Source of the DNA: DATMFV01 sp035555975
GTDB lineage: Bacteria > Verrucomicrobiota > Verrucomicrobiia > Chthoniobacterales > Chthoniobacteraceae
Reading direction: 5' to 3'
Assembly: GCA_035555975.1 (NCBI GenBank)
Contig: DATMFV010000008.1
Coordinates: 1-64,000, forward strand
DNA: 64,000 nucleotides
The notes under the pieces were generated by a model. The model saw only the letters and a program-made list of their open reading frames with translations. It did no database searches and was not told the origin of the DNA. A program made the translations under genes and the position numbers. Every line of letters begins with the position of its first letter. Position 1 is the first letter of the stretch. Shown piece after piece: positions 24,635 through 33,554 of the stretch.

Positions 24635-25789
24635 TCAAGGTTCGGAAGTCGCGTGCCATGACCGCTCCGCCTTGGGCGAAGCCTGTTTTCCGGGCGCACT
24701 CTCCTGCGCGAGCCGGTTTCTGGAAGCGAGAGGGTTGGAGACGACGGTTTCCCCGGCCCGGAGCATGGCGTTGGGATTGATGATCACGGCGCTTTTTTCA
24801 CTCAGCAGAGGCGAGATGACCTCGACCTGCACCCCGAGGTTGCGGCCGGTGAGCACTTCGACGAATGCCACCTTGTTGTCGGAGACCGTGCCCAACTTCG
24901 ACTTGCCTTCGCGCAAGATCAAGGCGTTGGTCGGTACAAGAAAGGTGCCTTCGGGAGGTCCAAGCCGAAAGGTGGCGGTCCCGGTCAGCCCGGCAGGGAG
25001 GCTCAGGTCGCCGTTTTCCAACAGCAACTCGACCCGCATGGTGCCCGAAGCGGTATCAAAGACCCGGCTGGAACGGGTGACCTTCGCTTCGAATTGTTTT
25101 CCGGGAAACTCACGGAAGGCGACGGCGGCATCGGTTCCCGGCGGCAGCCGCAGCGCGACATCGGGGCTGGCATTGACCGAAAAGCGCAGCTTGTCCAGCC
25201 GCACCAGTTGGTAGAGCCATGCCTGCCCGGCGGCGGCATCCCCGCGGACATGGTCGCCCCTGTCAAAGTTTCGTGCGGCGATGACACCGGAAAAAGGGGC
25301 GCGAACGGTGGCGAATCCCTGCTGGGCTTCCAGGCGGGCAAGCCGGGCCTTTGCTTCTGCGACGGCGGCGTCGACTTCCTCGGAAGCGGAAGAGCGGCTT
25401 TCAAACTCCTCCCGGGAAAGGGCGCGTTCCCTGTGAAGCCGGGAGGCCCGGTCGGCGAGTTTGCGGGCGTTTCGGGCTTTCGCTTCCGCCTGAAGCAGTG
25501 CGGCGCGGGCCGCTTCCACGGCGTGGTCGATATCGGGAGCATCGACCAGCGCCACCACTTCGTCGGTTTCCACCCGGTCCCCGATGTCGAAGCGGCGTTC
25601 GCTAATGATCCCGGTGGCGCGCGTGGCAAGGTGGGCGGCTTCGTAAGGCTCGGTGCGCCCGGGGAGTTCGTAGGCGCGGGATTCGCGGGCGGGGCTCGGG
25701 TGGACGATCGTGACCGCCGGGAGGGCCGCGGTTTCGGGCCGGGCCAACGCCACCAGCGGAAACAGGAGAAGAGGCAGGATTCTTTTCAT
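24635..25789 (-). CDS. RND efflux periplasmic adaptor (membrane fusion protein)
   Basis: The 384-residue protein has a signal peptide (MKRILPLLLFPLVALA) and the normal order of HlyD/AcrA-family adaptors: a first lipoyl half (LATRATGIISERRFDIGDRV, about 53-72), a coiled-coil hairpin (AEAKARNARKLADRASRLHR and neighbours), a second lipoyl half (GFATVRAPFSGVIAARNFDR) and the beta-barrel. There is no lipobox cysteine. It links the inner-membrane RND pump to an outer-membrane factor. It lies 26 bases downstream of the pump gene in the same operon. The TolC-like partner is absent from the window. Confidence 0.92.
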   Translation of the reverse strand: MKRILPLLLFPLVALARPETAALPAVTIVHPSPARESRAYELPGRTEPYEAAHLATRATGIISERRFDIGDRVETDEVVALVDAPDIDHAVEAARAALLQAEAKARNARKLADRASRLHRERALSREEFESRSSASEEVDAAVAEAKARLARLEAQQGFATVRAPFSGVIAARNFDRGDHVRGDAAAGQAWLYQLVRLDKLRFSVNASPDVALRLPPGTDAAVAFREFPGKQFEAKVTRSSRVFDTASGTMRVELLLENGDLSLPAGLTGTATFRLGPPEGTFLVPTNALILREGKSKLGTVSDNKVAFVEVLTGRNLGVQVEVISPLLSEKSAVIINPNAMLRAGETVVSNPLASRNRLAQESAPGKQASPKAERSWHATSEP

Positions 25790-25815
25790 CGTTTTAGTGA
25801 TAGGCTAACATGACA

Positions 25816-28800
25816 TTAAAGAGTTGAAGGGGTAGCCATGGCAGGCGACGGCGTCCGGACGGGAGCCGGGCCGGAGGGTTCTTCGGCAGGTTTCCTTCCG
25901 GGGAAGCGGCTGCGCACGGCGGCGAAGACGATCGGGACCAGGAAGAGCGAGGCCGAAGTTCCAAAAAGGAGCCCGCCGATGACGGCGCGTCCCAAGGGAG
26001 CGTTTTGTTCGCCCCCCTCCGCCTGTCCCAGCGCCATCGGGATCACGCCGAGGATCATCGCCATGGCGGTCATCAGGACCGGCCGAAGGCGCGTGGTGGC
26101 GGCTTCCACCGCTGCGGCGGCGGGCGTCGCCCCGGCCTCGACACGGTCCCGCGCAAAGCTGCTGACCAGAACGCTGTTGGCGGTGGAGACGCCGACGACC
26201 ATGATGATCCCCATGAGCGCCGGGACGCTGAGGGGGGTGCCGGTCACGTAAAGGCCGAAGAGGGCTCCCGATATCGCCACCGGCAGCCCGCTGATTGCCA
26301 CAAACGGGAGCGACCACGACTGGAAGTTGACCACCATCACGAGAAAGACCAGCACGGCGGCCAGGCCGAGACCGCCGATCAGTTCCCGGTAGGAGGTTTT
26401 CATCAGCGCGGCCTGTCCGGTCAGCTCGATCCGGTTGCCCGGTTTGAGTTTGGCGCGGGCCTGGTCGAGAAGTTGCTCGAGTTCACGGGTGGCGCTGCCG
26501 AGATCGCGCCCGGTCAGGTTGGCGACCAGCGTGAAAGTCGGCTGGAGCATGGTCCGCGAGACACTCGCCGGGGAACGTCGTTCCACCACCTCCGCAAAAG
26601 CGCGGAGCGGCACCGGTGCGCCGTTCCCGGTCGATGGGCGGACGGTGAGATTCAAAAGATCCTCGACCGATTCCAGCGACAGCGGCGGAGCGATCACCTG
26701 GACATCGTAGGAGGTGCCGGTGGTCGGGTCGGACCAGAAGTTGGCCGCCACGCTCCCGCCGCTGCCGAGCACGGTCAGGAGCGCGTTGGCGCCATCCTGT
26801 TGCGTGATCCCGAGGGTTGCGGCGCGGGCGCGGTCGATGCGGACGTAGTAGCCGGGCTGGTCGAGCACTTCGCGCTGGGTGATGTCGACCATCCCCTTCA
26901 TCGCCCCCATCGCTTCCTGCACTTCGCGGAGCCGGGCGAGATTGCCGGGAGCGTCGCGGCCGATGAAGCGGATCTCAAAGGTGCCCGGCGCACCGGAGGC
27001 GAGCGTCTGGCTGGTGGCGTCCGCCGGGCGGAAGAAGAACCGGACCCCGGGGAATTTTTCCGCCATCATGGTCCGGATCGCCTCGATATAGCCGTCGGTC
27101 GGCGCGTGGTCGCCGTGAAGCTGGACAAGGATCTCGCCGTCGGACGGGCTGATGGAGGTCGTTTCAATCCACGCCTGGTTGATGGCGCTGGGGACGCCGA
27201 TGTTTTCGACGATGAACTGCAATTCGTCGGCGGGAATCAGCCGCCGCATCTCGCGTTGGATGTCGGCCATGACCCGTGCGGTTTCCTCCACCCGGATGCC
27301 GCTCGGGATGCGGACAAAAAGGCGCATCAATCCGGCATCGGTGCGGGGGAAGAACTCCTGACCGTTGCGCCATGCGGAGAAAGCGCCGATGGCAAGGGCG
27401 ATGCCGACCGGCACGCCGATCAACAGCTTGCGCGAGAGCAGAAAGGCGAGGACCGCGCCCTGCTTTTCGCCGAGGCGCTCAAGGCTGCTTTCCATCCGGT
27501 GATGAGCCCGCGCAAAGATGCCGGGACGCTGGCCCGCATGACGCCGGGCGAGGCTGAGTTCCGCCGGAAGGATGAGCGATGCGAGGGTGGGCACCAGCGT
27601 GCGCGCCAACAGGTAACTGGCAAGCATGGCGAAGACAACCGCCTGCGCCAGCGGGCGGAAAACGTCGGCGGCGGTTCCTGTCAGCAGGAAGATCGGAAGA
27701 AAAACGATGCAGATGGAGAGGGTCGAGACCAGTTCCGGGAAGGCGACCTCCCGTGCGCCGTCGATAATTGCCTGCCGCACGGTTTTGCCGAGTGCGATAT
27801 GCCGCTTGATGTTCTCGATCTCGACCAGCGAGTTGTCGACCAGGATGCCGATGGCGAGCGCCAGCCCGCCCAGCGTCATGAGATTGAAGGAGGCCCCGGC
27901 CAGATAGAGCCCGCCGACGGAACAGAGGAGCGCGAGCGGAATGGAGGTGAGGACCGTCAGTGTCGAGCGCCAGGAGCCGAGAAAAATCAGCACCACGGCC
28001 GCGACGAGTCCGCCGACCAGCATGATCTCGTGTTCCACCGCGTTCACCGCGGCGCGGACAAAGACCGACTGGTCAAAGATCGGCTCGATGGTCATGCCGG
28101 GCGGTGCGGAAGCGCGGATTTCGTCCATCCGCTCCATGATGCCGTCGAGAATGCCGACCGTGGAGGCGTTGCCGAGCTTGAGGATCGAGACCATCACGGC
28201 GTTCTGACCGTTGAGCCGGGCGATGTTGGTCGAGACCGCCTCCCCGTCGCGGACATTGGCGACATCGCGAAGCAGGATCATCTTGCCATCTGCGGAACGT
28301 AGCGGCAGGTCGAGAAAGGCGTGAACGGTTTCGGGGCTCGCATTGAGGCTGATCGGCAGATCCCGCCCCCCTTCCCGCAGGGAGCCGGAGGGGAGCGTCA
28401 GGTTTTGCCGGGAAACGGCGGCGCTGACTTCCGACGCGGAGATGCCGAAGGCGTGAAGCGCGTCGGGATCGAGATCGATCATGACCTGCCGCGCCGCGCC
28501 GCCGTACGGCAGGGAGATGCGCATCCCGGGGATGCTCTGGAGCGATGCGCGCAGCCGCAGGCGTGCGTAGTCGTAAAGCGCCCCGCCGCTCATGGTGTCC
28601 GAAGAGAGGACCATCTGGACAATCGGCACGCTGGAGGGGCTGGTCCGGACGATCAGCGGCGGCGTGGTTCCCGAGGGCATCCGGCGCAGGAGGGTCTGGG
28701 AGACGGAGGTGGCCTGCGCGAGCGCGGTATTCATGTCGGCGTAAGGCTGGAAGCGAAGCTTGACGAGTCCGACGCCGTTGGAGGACTCCGTGCGGACTTC

Positions 28801-29055
28801 GCGCAGGTCGTCGACGTTGTTAAGGATGGCGATTTCGGAAAAGGAGGTGATCTTCGCGCCCATTTCCTGCGCATTGAGACCGTTGTAGGTCCAGACCAGC
28901 GTCATCTCCGGGCTGTCGACCCGGGGGAGGATGTCGGTCGACATCCGGCGGCCGCTCATGCCCCCAAAGAGGAGGATCAGGATCGCAAGCACCCCGATGG
29001 TGTATTTGTAGCGAAGGGCGAGGAGGACGATGAGCATTGCCGACAAAGCTAGCAT
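25816..29055 (-). CDS. RND efflux transporter, inner-membrane pump (HAE/AcrB-like)
   Basis: The 1079-residue protein has the duplicated RND plan: a membrane helix near the N-terminus (VLAILILLFGGMSGRRM), a large periplasmic loop, a six-helix bundle with the motif AIGILVDNSLVEIENIKR (transmembrane helix 4, with the proton-relay Asp), then a second loop and bundle (AVLVFLVMVVNFQSWSLPFV). Length is typical (1,020-1,080). It exchanges protons for drugs or other amphiphiles. The gene is first in a leftward operon with the adaptor and thioredoxin, and divergent from a response regulator 134 bases away, so it is the probable target of that two-component system. The substrate cannot be told from sequence. 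Confidence 0.93.
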   Translation of the reverse strand: MLALSAMLIVLLALRYKYTIGVLAILILLFGGMSGRRMSTDILPRVDSPEMTLVWTYNGLNAQEMGAKITSFSEIAILNNVDDLREVRTESSNGVGLVKLRFQPYADMNTALAQATSVSQTLLRRMPSGTTPPLIVRTSPSSVPIVQMVLSSDTMSGGALYDYARLRLRASLQSIPGMRISLPYGGAARQVMIDLDPDALHAFGISASEVSAAVSRQNLTLPSGSLREGGRDLPISLNASPETVHAFLDLPLRSADGKMILLRDVANVRDGEAVSTNIARLNGQNAVMVSILKLGNASTVGILDGIMERMDEIRASAPPGMTIEPIFDQSVFVRAAVNAVEHEIMLVGGLVAAVVLIFLGSWRSTLTVLTSIPLALLCSVGGLYLAGASFNLMTLGGLALAIGILVDNSLVEIENIKRHIALGKTVRQAIIDGAREVAFPELVSTLSICIVFLPIFLLTGTAADVFRPLAQAVVFAMLASYLLARTLVPTLASLILPAELSLARRHAGQRPGIFARAHHRMESSLERLGEKQGAVLAFLLSRKLLIGVPVGIALAIGAFSAWRNGQEFFPRTDAGLMRLFVRIPSGIRVEETARVMADIQREMRRLIPADELQFIVENIGVPSAINQAWIETTSISPSDGEILVQLHGDHAPTDGYIEAIRTMMAEKFPGVRFFFRPADATSQTLASGAPGTFEIRFIGRDAPGNLARLREVQEAMGAMKGMVDITQREVLDQPGYYVRIDRARAATLGITQQDGANALLTVLGSGGSVAANFWSDPTTGTSYDVQVIAPPLSLESVEDLLNLTVRPSTGNGAPVPLRAFAEVVERRSPASVSRTMLQPTFTLVANLTGRDLGSATRELEQLLDQARAKLKPGNRIELTGQAALMKTSYRELIGGLGLAAVLVFLVMVVNFQSWSLPFVAISGLPVAISGALFGLYVTGTPLSVPALMGIIMVVGVSTANSVLVSSFARDRVEAGATPAAAAVEAATTRLRPVLMTAMAMILGVIPMALGQAEGGEQNAPLGRAVIGGLLFGTSASLFLVPIVFAAVRSRFPGRKPAEEPSGPAPVRTPSPAMATPSTL

Positions 29056-29071
29056 GCTCCCGCGGAGAAAG

Positions 29072-29146
29072 TGTGTCAGCGAGGGGGAAAAATTGTAACC
29101 AGATGTGTCAGAATGCGCCGGAAGCGGGGACAGTTTCTTACAATTT
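29072..29146. promoter_or_regulatory. Repeats in the RND / two-component divergent promoter
   Basis: Two features lie in the 134-bp gap. TGTGTCAG occurs twice in the same orientation (29072-29079 and 29104-29111), 32 bp apart, about three helical turns. AAATTGTAA (29090-29098) and TTACAATTT (29138-29146) are exact inverse complements, 48 bp apart. OmpR-type regulators usually bind direct repeats, so either could be the site of the adjacent regulator. This is inferred from position alone. Confidence 0.4.
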
Positions 29147-29189
29147 CAACATGGAGCGCGGCGGCGAGCGGTGATAGGTTCCCTCCGTT

Positions 29190-29936
29190 GTGGCCCTTTC
29201 CCCGTCCATTCAGCCGTATCATGTCGTGGTGATCGATGATCACGAAGAGATTCGTGAACTGCTCGTCCGTTACCTTGGCGAGCATGGTTACCGCGTGAGC
29301 GCTGCGGAAAGCATCGCGGCGTTCGAACGGCTGCCGGTGGATGATCCGCCCGATCTGCTGGTGCTCGACATCCTGATGCCGGGAGGCGACGGGTTGACCT
29401 TTTGCCGGGCGTTGCGGGCCGATCCGCGCACGAGTTCCCTGCCGATGATCTTCCTGACGGCGGTCGCGGAGGATACCGATAGGATCGTGGGACTGGAGAT
29501 GGGAGCCGACGATTATGTCACCAAACCGTTTAATCCCCGCGAATTGCTGGCGCGGATCAAGGCCGTATTGCGTCGTACGCCCGCAGCCGAAGCCGCGGTG
29601 CGGCCCGCGCAGCCGCCCCACCGTTTTGCCTTTGCGGACCGGCTCTTTGATCTCCGCCGCCGCGAGGTGACGGGGCCCGACGGCGTGGCGACCCCGCTCA
29701 GTACGGCGGAGGCGCGGCTCCTGAGCGTCTTTCTCGAACGCCCGGGCGTCACCCTTTCGCGCGACCAGCTTCTGGAGCTGACTTCAGGCCGCGAAGCGGA
29801 CGTATGGGACCGCAGCATCGACAACCAGGTCAGCCGCCTGCGCCGGAAGATCGAGCCCGATCCCGGCAAGCCGACCCTGATCAAGACCTGCTGGGGCGAT
29901 GGCTACCAGTTTACGCCGGAGGTCCGGACGCAATGA
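29190..29936 (+). CDS. OmpR-family response regulator
   Basis: The 248-residue protein has a receiver domain with the acidic pocket (Asp 16-17), phosphoacceptor Asp 60 in LLVLDILMPGGDG and conserved Lys 112 in YVTKPFNPREL. A C-terminal winged-helix effector domain (LSTAEARLLSVFLERPGV; then SIDNQVSRLRRKIEPDPGKP and TCWGDGYQF) is of the OmpR/PhoB type. The start is GTG at 29190; no ATG gives the full first strand. Its stop overlaps the ATG of the sensor kinase gene. With divergent RND genes this is very likely the regulator of the pump. Confidence 0.92.
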   Translation: MALSPSIQPYHVVVIDDHEEIRELLVRYLGEHGYRVSAAESIAAFERLPVDDPPDLLVLDILMPGGDGLTFCRALRADPRTSSLPMIFLTAVAEDTDRIVGLEMGADDYVTKPFNPRELLARIKAVLRRTPAAEAAVRPAQPPHRFAFADRLFDLRRREVTGPDGVATPLSTAEARLLSVFLERPGVTLSRDQLLELTSGREADVWDRSIDNQVSRLRRKIEPDPGKPTLIKTCWGDGYQFTPEVRTQ

Positions 29937-31453
29937 GAAAGTGGCTGCCCCGGACGCTCCATACGCAACTGATCCTGCTGATTCTGCTGGCGGTGGCGCT
30001 TTCGCAGGCGGTTTCCCTGCTCGTCTACCGGGTGGAACGGATGCGGATGATGCGCAACGTGATGCAGGAGGAATGCCTCGGGCGGGCGGTCTCGGCTTAT
30101 CGGCTCGCGCAGGCGATGACCCCGGAGAAACGGGCGACCACGGTCGGGACCGTCGAGACTCCGCTGACCCGTTACTGGATCAGCCGCGAGGGGCCGGAAC
30201 CGGAGGGGGGCGACGAAGCGCATCGCGCGGCGGCAGTGCAGGAGTGGATTCGCCACGCGCGGGAGCAGCTTGCCCGTTCCGTACCCGGCGCCAGCCGCAC
30301 CCACCTGACGGAGAGCCTTTTCGCGAACGAAAGCCCTCTGAGCCGCTCGCCTGCGGCGGAGTGGCAGCTCCTGCCGGGTAGCAACTGGCTGCCGCAACAG
30401 GCCGTCTATGTCCTGAGGCTGCCGGAGTGGAACGGCTTCGGCTTTGCCATGGACCTCGGCGATGGGCAGTGGCTCCATACCATCTATGCAAAACCGGATT
30501 ATCTGATGCGCACGGCGCTCACCCCCGGCTATTATACGACGCTTTTTTTGACGATCCTCATCTTCCTTGTCGCGGCGATTTTCATTGCGCGGCGGCTTTC
30601 CCGCCCGCTGCGGCAACTGACCGGCGCGGCGGAGCGGCTCGGTCGCGGCGATCAGGTGCAACCTTTGGTGCCGGAGGGTCCGGCCGATATCCGTGCGACG
30701 ATGGAGGCTTTCAATCGCATGCAGACACGGCTTCATCGGTTCATGGAGGATCGCACGCGGATGCTGGCGGCGATCGGGCATGACCTGCGGACGCCGATCA
30801 CTTCCCTGCGGCTGAGGGCGGAGTTCGTGGAAGACGCGGAGGTGCGCGAAAAGATCATCGCTACCCTCGACGAGATGCAGGCGATGACGGAAGCGGCCCT
30901 GGCGTTTGCCCGCTCCGAAGCGATTGCGGACCCGACCCGCGTGGTCGATCTCAACGCCCTGCTGCAAAGCCTTTGCGACGATCTGGCCGACCTCGGCTGG
31001 AAAGTGGCCTATCATGGCGATGCCCGCCTGCCGTGTCTCTGCCGTCCTGATGCGGTACGCCGGGCGGTGCGTAACGTGATTGAAAATGCCGTCCGCTACG
31101 GCCATGGCGCAGCCGTTAATCTGGAACTGGATGGTTCGCACCGTGAAACCGAGGCCGGGCGCGGGCCACGGTCGGCTCCGGAGGAAGCCGCCTCAGGCGG
31201 CGTCAATATTCTGGTGCGCGATCAGGGGCCGGGGATTCCGGAAAGCGAGCACGAGCGGGTGTTCGCTCCGTTTGTACGCGCCGAGACTTCGCGAAACACC
31301 AGCACCGGGGGCGTCGGGCTTGGGCTGGCGATCACGCGCTCGATCATCCGGGGTCACGGCGGCGATGTCACGTTGCGTAATCTGTCAGGCGGGATGGAAG
31401 TCTGCCTCCATCTGCCGCTGGAGCCGCCGGAAGCGGAGCGCGAAGCCGTTTGA
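29933..31453 (+). CDS. Membrane sensor histidine kinase
   Basis: The 506-residue kinase has two membrane helices (about 12-32 and 201-219) bounding a periplasmic sensor loop of roughly 165 residues. A HAMP linker follows (RRLSRPLRQLTGAAERLGRG), then the H-box with phospho-His 283 (AAIGHDLRTPITSLRLR) and an ATPase domain with an N-box (NVIENAVRYG), G1 (VRDQGPGIPESE) and G2 (GGVGLGLAIT). All catalytic elements are intact. The ATG at 29933 overlaps the response regulator stop (ATGA), giving translational coupling. It phosphorylates the preceding regulator; the signal is probably an envelope or drug stress, by context. Confidence 0.93.
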   Translation: MRKWLPRTLHTQLILLILLAVALSQAVSLLVYRVERMRMMRNVMQEECLGRAVSAYRLAQAMTPEKRATTVGTVETPLTRYWISREGPEPEGGDEAHRAAAVQEWIRHAREQLARSVPGASRTHLTESLFANESPLSRSPAAEWQLLPGSNWLPQQAVYVLRLPEWNGFGFAMDLGDGQWLHTIYAKPDYLMRTALTPGYYTTLFLTILIFLVAAIFIARRLSRPLRQLTGAAERLGRGDQVQPLVPEGPADIRATMEAFNRMQTRLHRFMEDRTRMLAAIGHDLRTPITSLRLRAEFVEDAEVREKIIATLDEMQAMTEAALAFARSEAIADPTRVVDLNALLQSLCDDLADLGWKVAYHGDARLPCLCRPDAVRRAVRNVIENAVRYGHGAAVNLELDGSHRETEAGRGPRSAPEEAASGGVNILVRDQGPGIPESEHERVFAPFVRAETSRNTSTGGVGLGLAITRSIIRGHGGDVTLRNLSGGMEVCLHLPLEPPEAEREAV

Positions 31454-31505
31454 TCATGCCCGGAGCCGGCGCTCCATCGCCATGCTCCTGAATTTCCCGC
31501 CGCGG

Positions 31506-32525
31506 TCAGGTCCAGTCAAAGACGATGCCCATGGTGCTCGCCCGGTCGCGGTTGGCCAGTTCGTAGGCTTCCCTGCATTGTTCCGGGGCGAACCGGTGGG
31601 AGATCAAACCGGAAAGGGCAAAGTCGCCTCTCCTGGCCAGGTCAAAGAAAAGGCGGTTGATGGTGGTGTTGCTCCATTCGTCCGTGTAATGGGTGGCATG
31701 AGCCCCGCGCACGGTCAGTCCCCGAAGGATCACGTCGCCGGTCAGGTGTTGCATCTGCGGCTGCCCCGTGTCGCCGAGGATCACCACGGTCCCGAACCTG
31801 GCCGCCATCTTTAGCGCGCTCTCAAAGACCCGGGCGTTTCCGGTCGAGTCGATCACCACGCGGGGAAGCGCGCCGTGGTTGGCGGCAAGGATCTGCTCGC
31901 GGGCCTGCTCAATGGGAGCCTCGATCACCGTGGTCGCCCCGCCCTGCCGGGCAAGCGCGAGCCTGCCGGCCACGGCATCGACGGCAATGATGGAAGCGGC
32001 GCCTGCAGCCCGCGCCCAGCGGATCGACATCTGCCCGATGGGACCGGCGCCGATGATCAGCACACGATCCCCGAGCCGATACTCCGCCGCCTTCGCTCCC
32101 ATAAAGCCGATCTTGGCGAGGGAAAACCAGACCGCCTCCCCGAATGGGACTTCAGCCGGGATCGGCCAGTAATCCGACTCCCGAAGAAGGTCGTGGGAAC
32201 GATGTCCCAGACCGAATGCGACATGATCGCCCTCCTTGACCGAAGTTCCGGGGCCGACCGCCTCCACGGTGCCTACCGAGGCGTAACCGGGATAGAAAGG
32301 ATACTTTGCCCACCGGTCCCAGTGGGTCCCGGGATCGAACAACCGGTTGAAGACGATGTTTTCGGTGCCGGTGCTCATCAGCGAAGTCCGGGTGCGGACG
32401 AGGATCTCGCCCTCGCCCGGCGGCTTCAGTTCAAAGGATTCCAGGTCGACCTGTTGCTTCCCGGTGAAGACCATCCGGCGGGCTTCAAGGGACGGCGGCG
32501 ATGTGACAGGAGAGGTTGAGTTCAT
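31506..32525 (-). CDS. Medium-chain alcohol/sugar dehydrogenase
   Basis: The 339-residue protein is a medium-chain dehydrogenase/reductase. A GroES-like part occupies 1-130 (LMSTGTENIVFNRL; YPFYPGYASVGTVEAVGPGT) and the nucleotide-binding domain has RVLIIGAGPIGQMSIRWARA (about 150-169). The usual structural zinc cysteines are absent, as in several sugar-alcohol dehydrogenase subgroups. It overlaps the upstream Gfo/Idh/MocA gene by four bases, so the two act together, probably oxidising or isomerising a sugar taken up by locus C. It is the last gene of the leftward part of locus C. Confidence 0.85.
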   Translation of the reverse strand: MNSTSPVTSPPSLEARRMVFTGKQQVDLESFELKPPGEGEILVRTRTSLMSTGTENIVFNRLFDPGTHWDRWAKYPFYPGYASVGTVEAVGPGTSVKEGDHVAFGLGHRSHDLLRESDYWPIPAEVPFGEAVWFSLAKIGFMGAKAAEYRLGDRVLIIGAGPIGQMSIRWARAAGAASIIAVDAVAGRLALARQGGATTVIEAPIEQAREQILAANHGALPRVVIDSTGNARVFESALKMAARFGTVVILGDTGQPQMQHLTGDVILRGLTVRGAHATHYTDEWSNTTINRLFFDLARRGDFALSGLISHRFAPEQCREAYELANRDRASTMGIVFDWT

Positions 32526-33523
32526 GTTGAGATGATCGGTTGGCTGAATGAGTGAATCTCCATCGGCTGCCCCATCCGCGCCGATTCGATGGCGCCGAGA
32601 ACCAGTTGCAGGGCGAGGATTCCTTCCTCCAGGGAGACCGGGGCGGGCCTGTTTTCGAGGATCGCTTCGATGAAAGCCTGGTTTTCGCGAAGAAATCCCT
32701 CTTCCGTTGCCATCTCTTCCAGCCAGCGTTGCTTTCCATCAACAAAGAATGCCTTCCGGCCCCGGTCATAGATTTGCACGGACTTTCCGCTTTCGGAGAA
32801 GAGTTGAATCAGGAATTTGCCCGTCAACCCGGCCACCGAGGAGTCGCCCTGCACCCAGCTTCCCAAAGCGCCGTTTGAAAACCGGATGGAGGCGATGCAG
32901 TGATCCGGATGGGGACTCTCCGGGTGGGTATGGTTGGAGGCCATGGAGTAAATCGTCTCCGGCCTTCCACCGCTTAAATAACAGAGAAGATCGGTGGCAT
33001 GACACCCCTGGGCGAGCAGGTTGCCCCCGCCCTGAACCGGGTCCTGCGCCCATGACCGGTCGCTCCAACGGTTGTCGGCGATCTGCACCGTGACCATGCT
33101 CGGCTTTCCGATAAAACGTTTCGCCTTTTGGATCAGCGGATAAAAACGGAGCTTGAAGCCCATCATCAGGAGAGATCCGGCGCGCTGTTCCGCCTCCAGT
33201 ATCCGGCGACACTCCGCCAGGGAAAGCGCGACCGGCTTTTCCAGCATGACATGCTTACCGGCATGGAGAGCGCGCACCGCGAGGTCGGCGTGGGAATCGT
33301 GTCTCGTGCAGATGTGGACGCAATCAATGGAAGGGTCGTCAAAGAGGGCATCGGCATCCGTCGATGCCATGGAACCGCCGTACTGCTCAAGAAAGGCGGT
33401 TGCGGCCTCCTGCCGGAGATCGACATACCCAGCGACCCTCGCCTGTCGGATTTTCGAAAGAGCCGCGAGGTGGGAATGCGCGATGTCTCCACACCCGATC
33501 ATCCCGATATTAATCTGTTTCAT
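32522..33523 (-). CDS. Gfo/Idh/MocA-family oxidoreductase
   Basis: The 333-residue protein has an N-terminal Rossmann domain starting MKQINIGMIGCGDIAHSHLA, the E-K-P signature of the family (HVMLEKPVAL, about 90-99) and the C-terminal alpha/beta domain with GGNLLAQGCHATDLLCYLSG. These enzymes use NAD(P)(H) on sugars, inositols or sugar acids. The ATG at 33523 was chosen because the Rossmann strand starts there. It is 31 bases downstream of the first tandem heparinase-like gene and overlaps the dehydrogenase gene, which places it in the catabolic end of the operon. Confidence 0.9.
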   Translation of the reverse strand: MKQINIGMIGCGDIAHSHLAALSKIRQARVAGYVDLRQEAATAFLEQYGGSMASTDADALFDDPSIDCVHICTRHDSHADLAVRALHAGKHVMLEKPVALSLAECRRILEAEQRAGSLLMMGFKLRFYPLIQKAKRFIGKPSMVTVQIADNRWSDRSWAQDPVQGGGNLLAQGCHATDLLCYLSGGRPETIYSMASNHTHPESPHPDHCIASIRFSNGALGSWVQGDSSVAGLTGKFLIQLFSESGKSVQIYDRGRKAFFVDGKQRWLEEMATEEGFLRENQAFIEAILENRPAPVSLEEGILALQLVLGAIESARMGQPMEIHSFSQPIIST

Positions 33524-33554
33524 GAGATACTGATCTGACGTTGGCACGCGATGG

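Noticed and set aside
26005..28302. A 765-codon open frame on the plus strand opposite the RND pump gene
   Set aside because: It lies antisense to a well-conserved transporter gene, is rich in G, R, H, D and E, and has no domain. Long antisense frames are expected in GC-rich genes with strong third-position bias.
31462..31475. GGAGC-CGGC-GCTCC hairpin after the sensor kinase gene as a terminator
   Set aside because: The stem is only 5 bp and is not followed by T residues; such hairpins are common by chance in GC-rich DNA.
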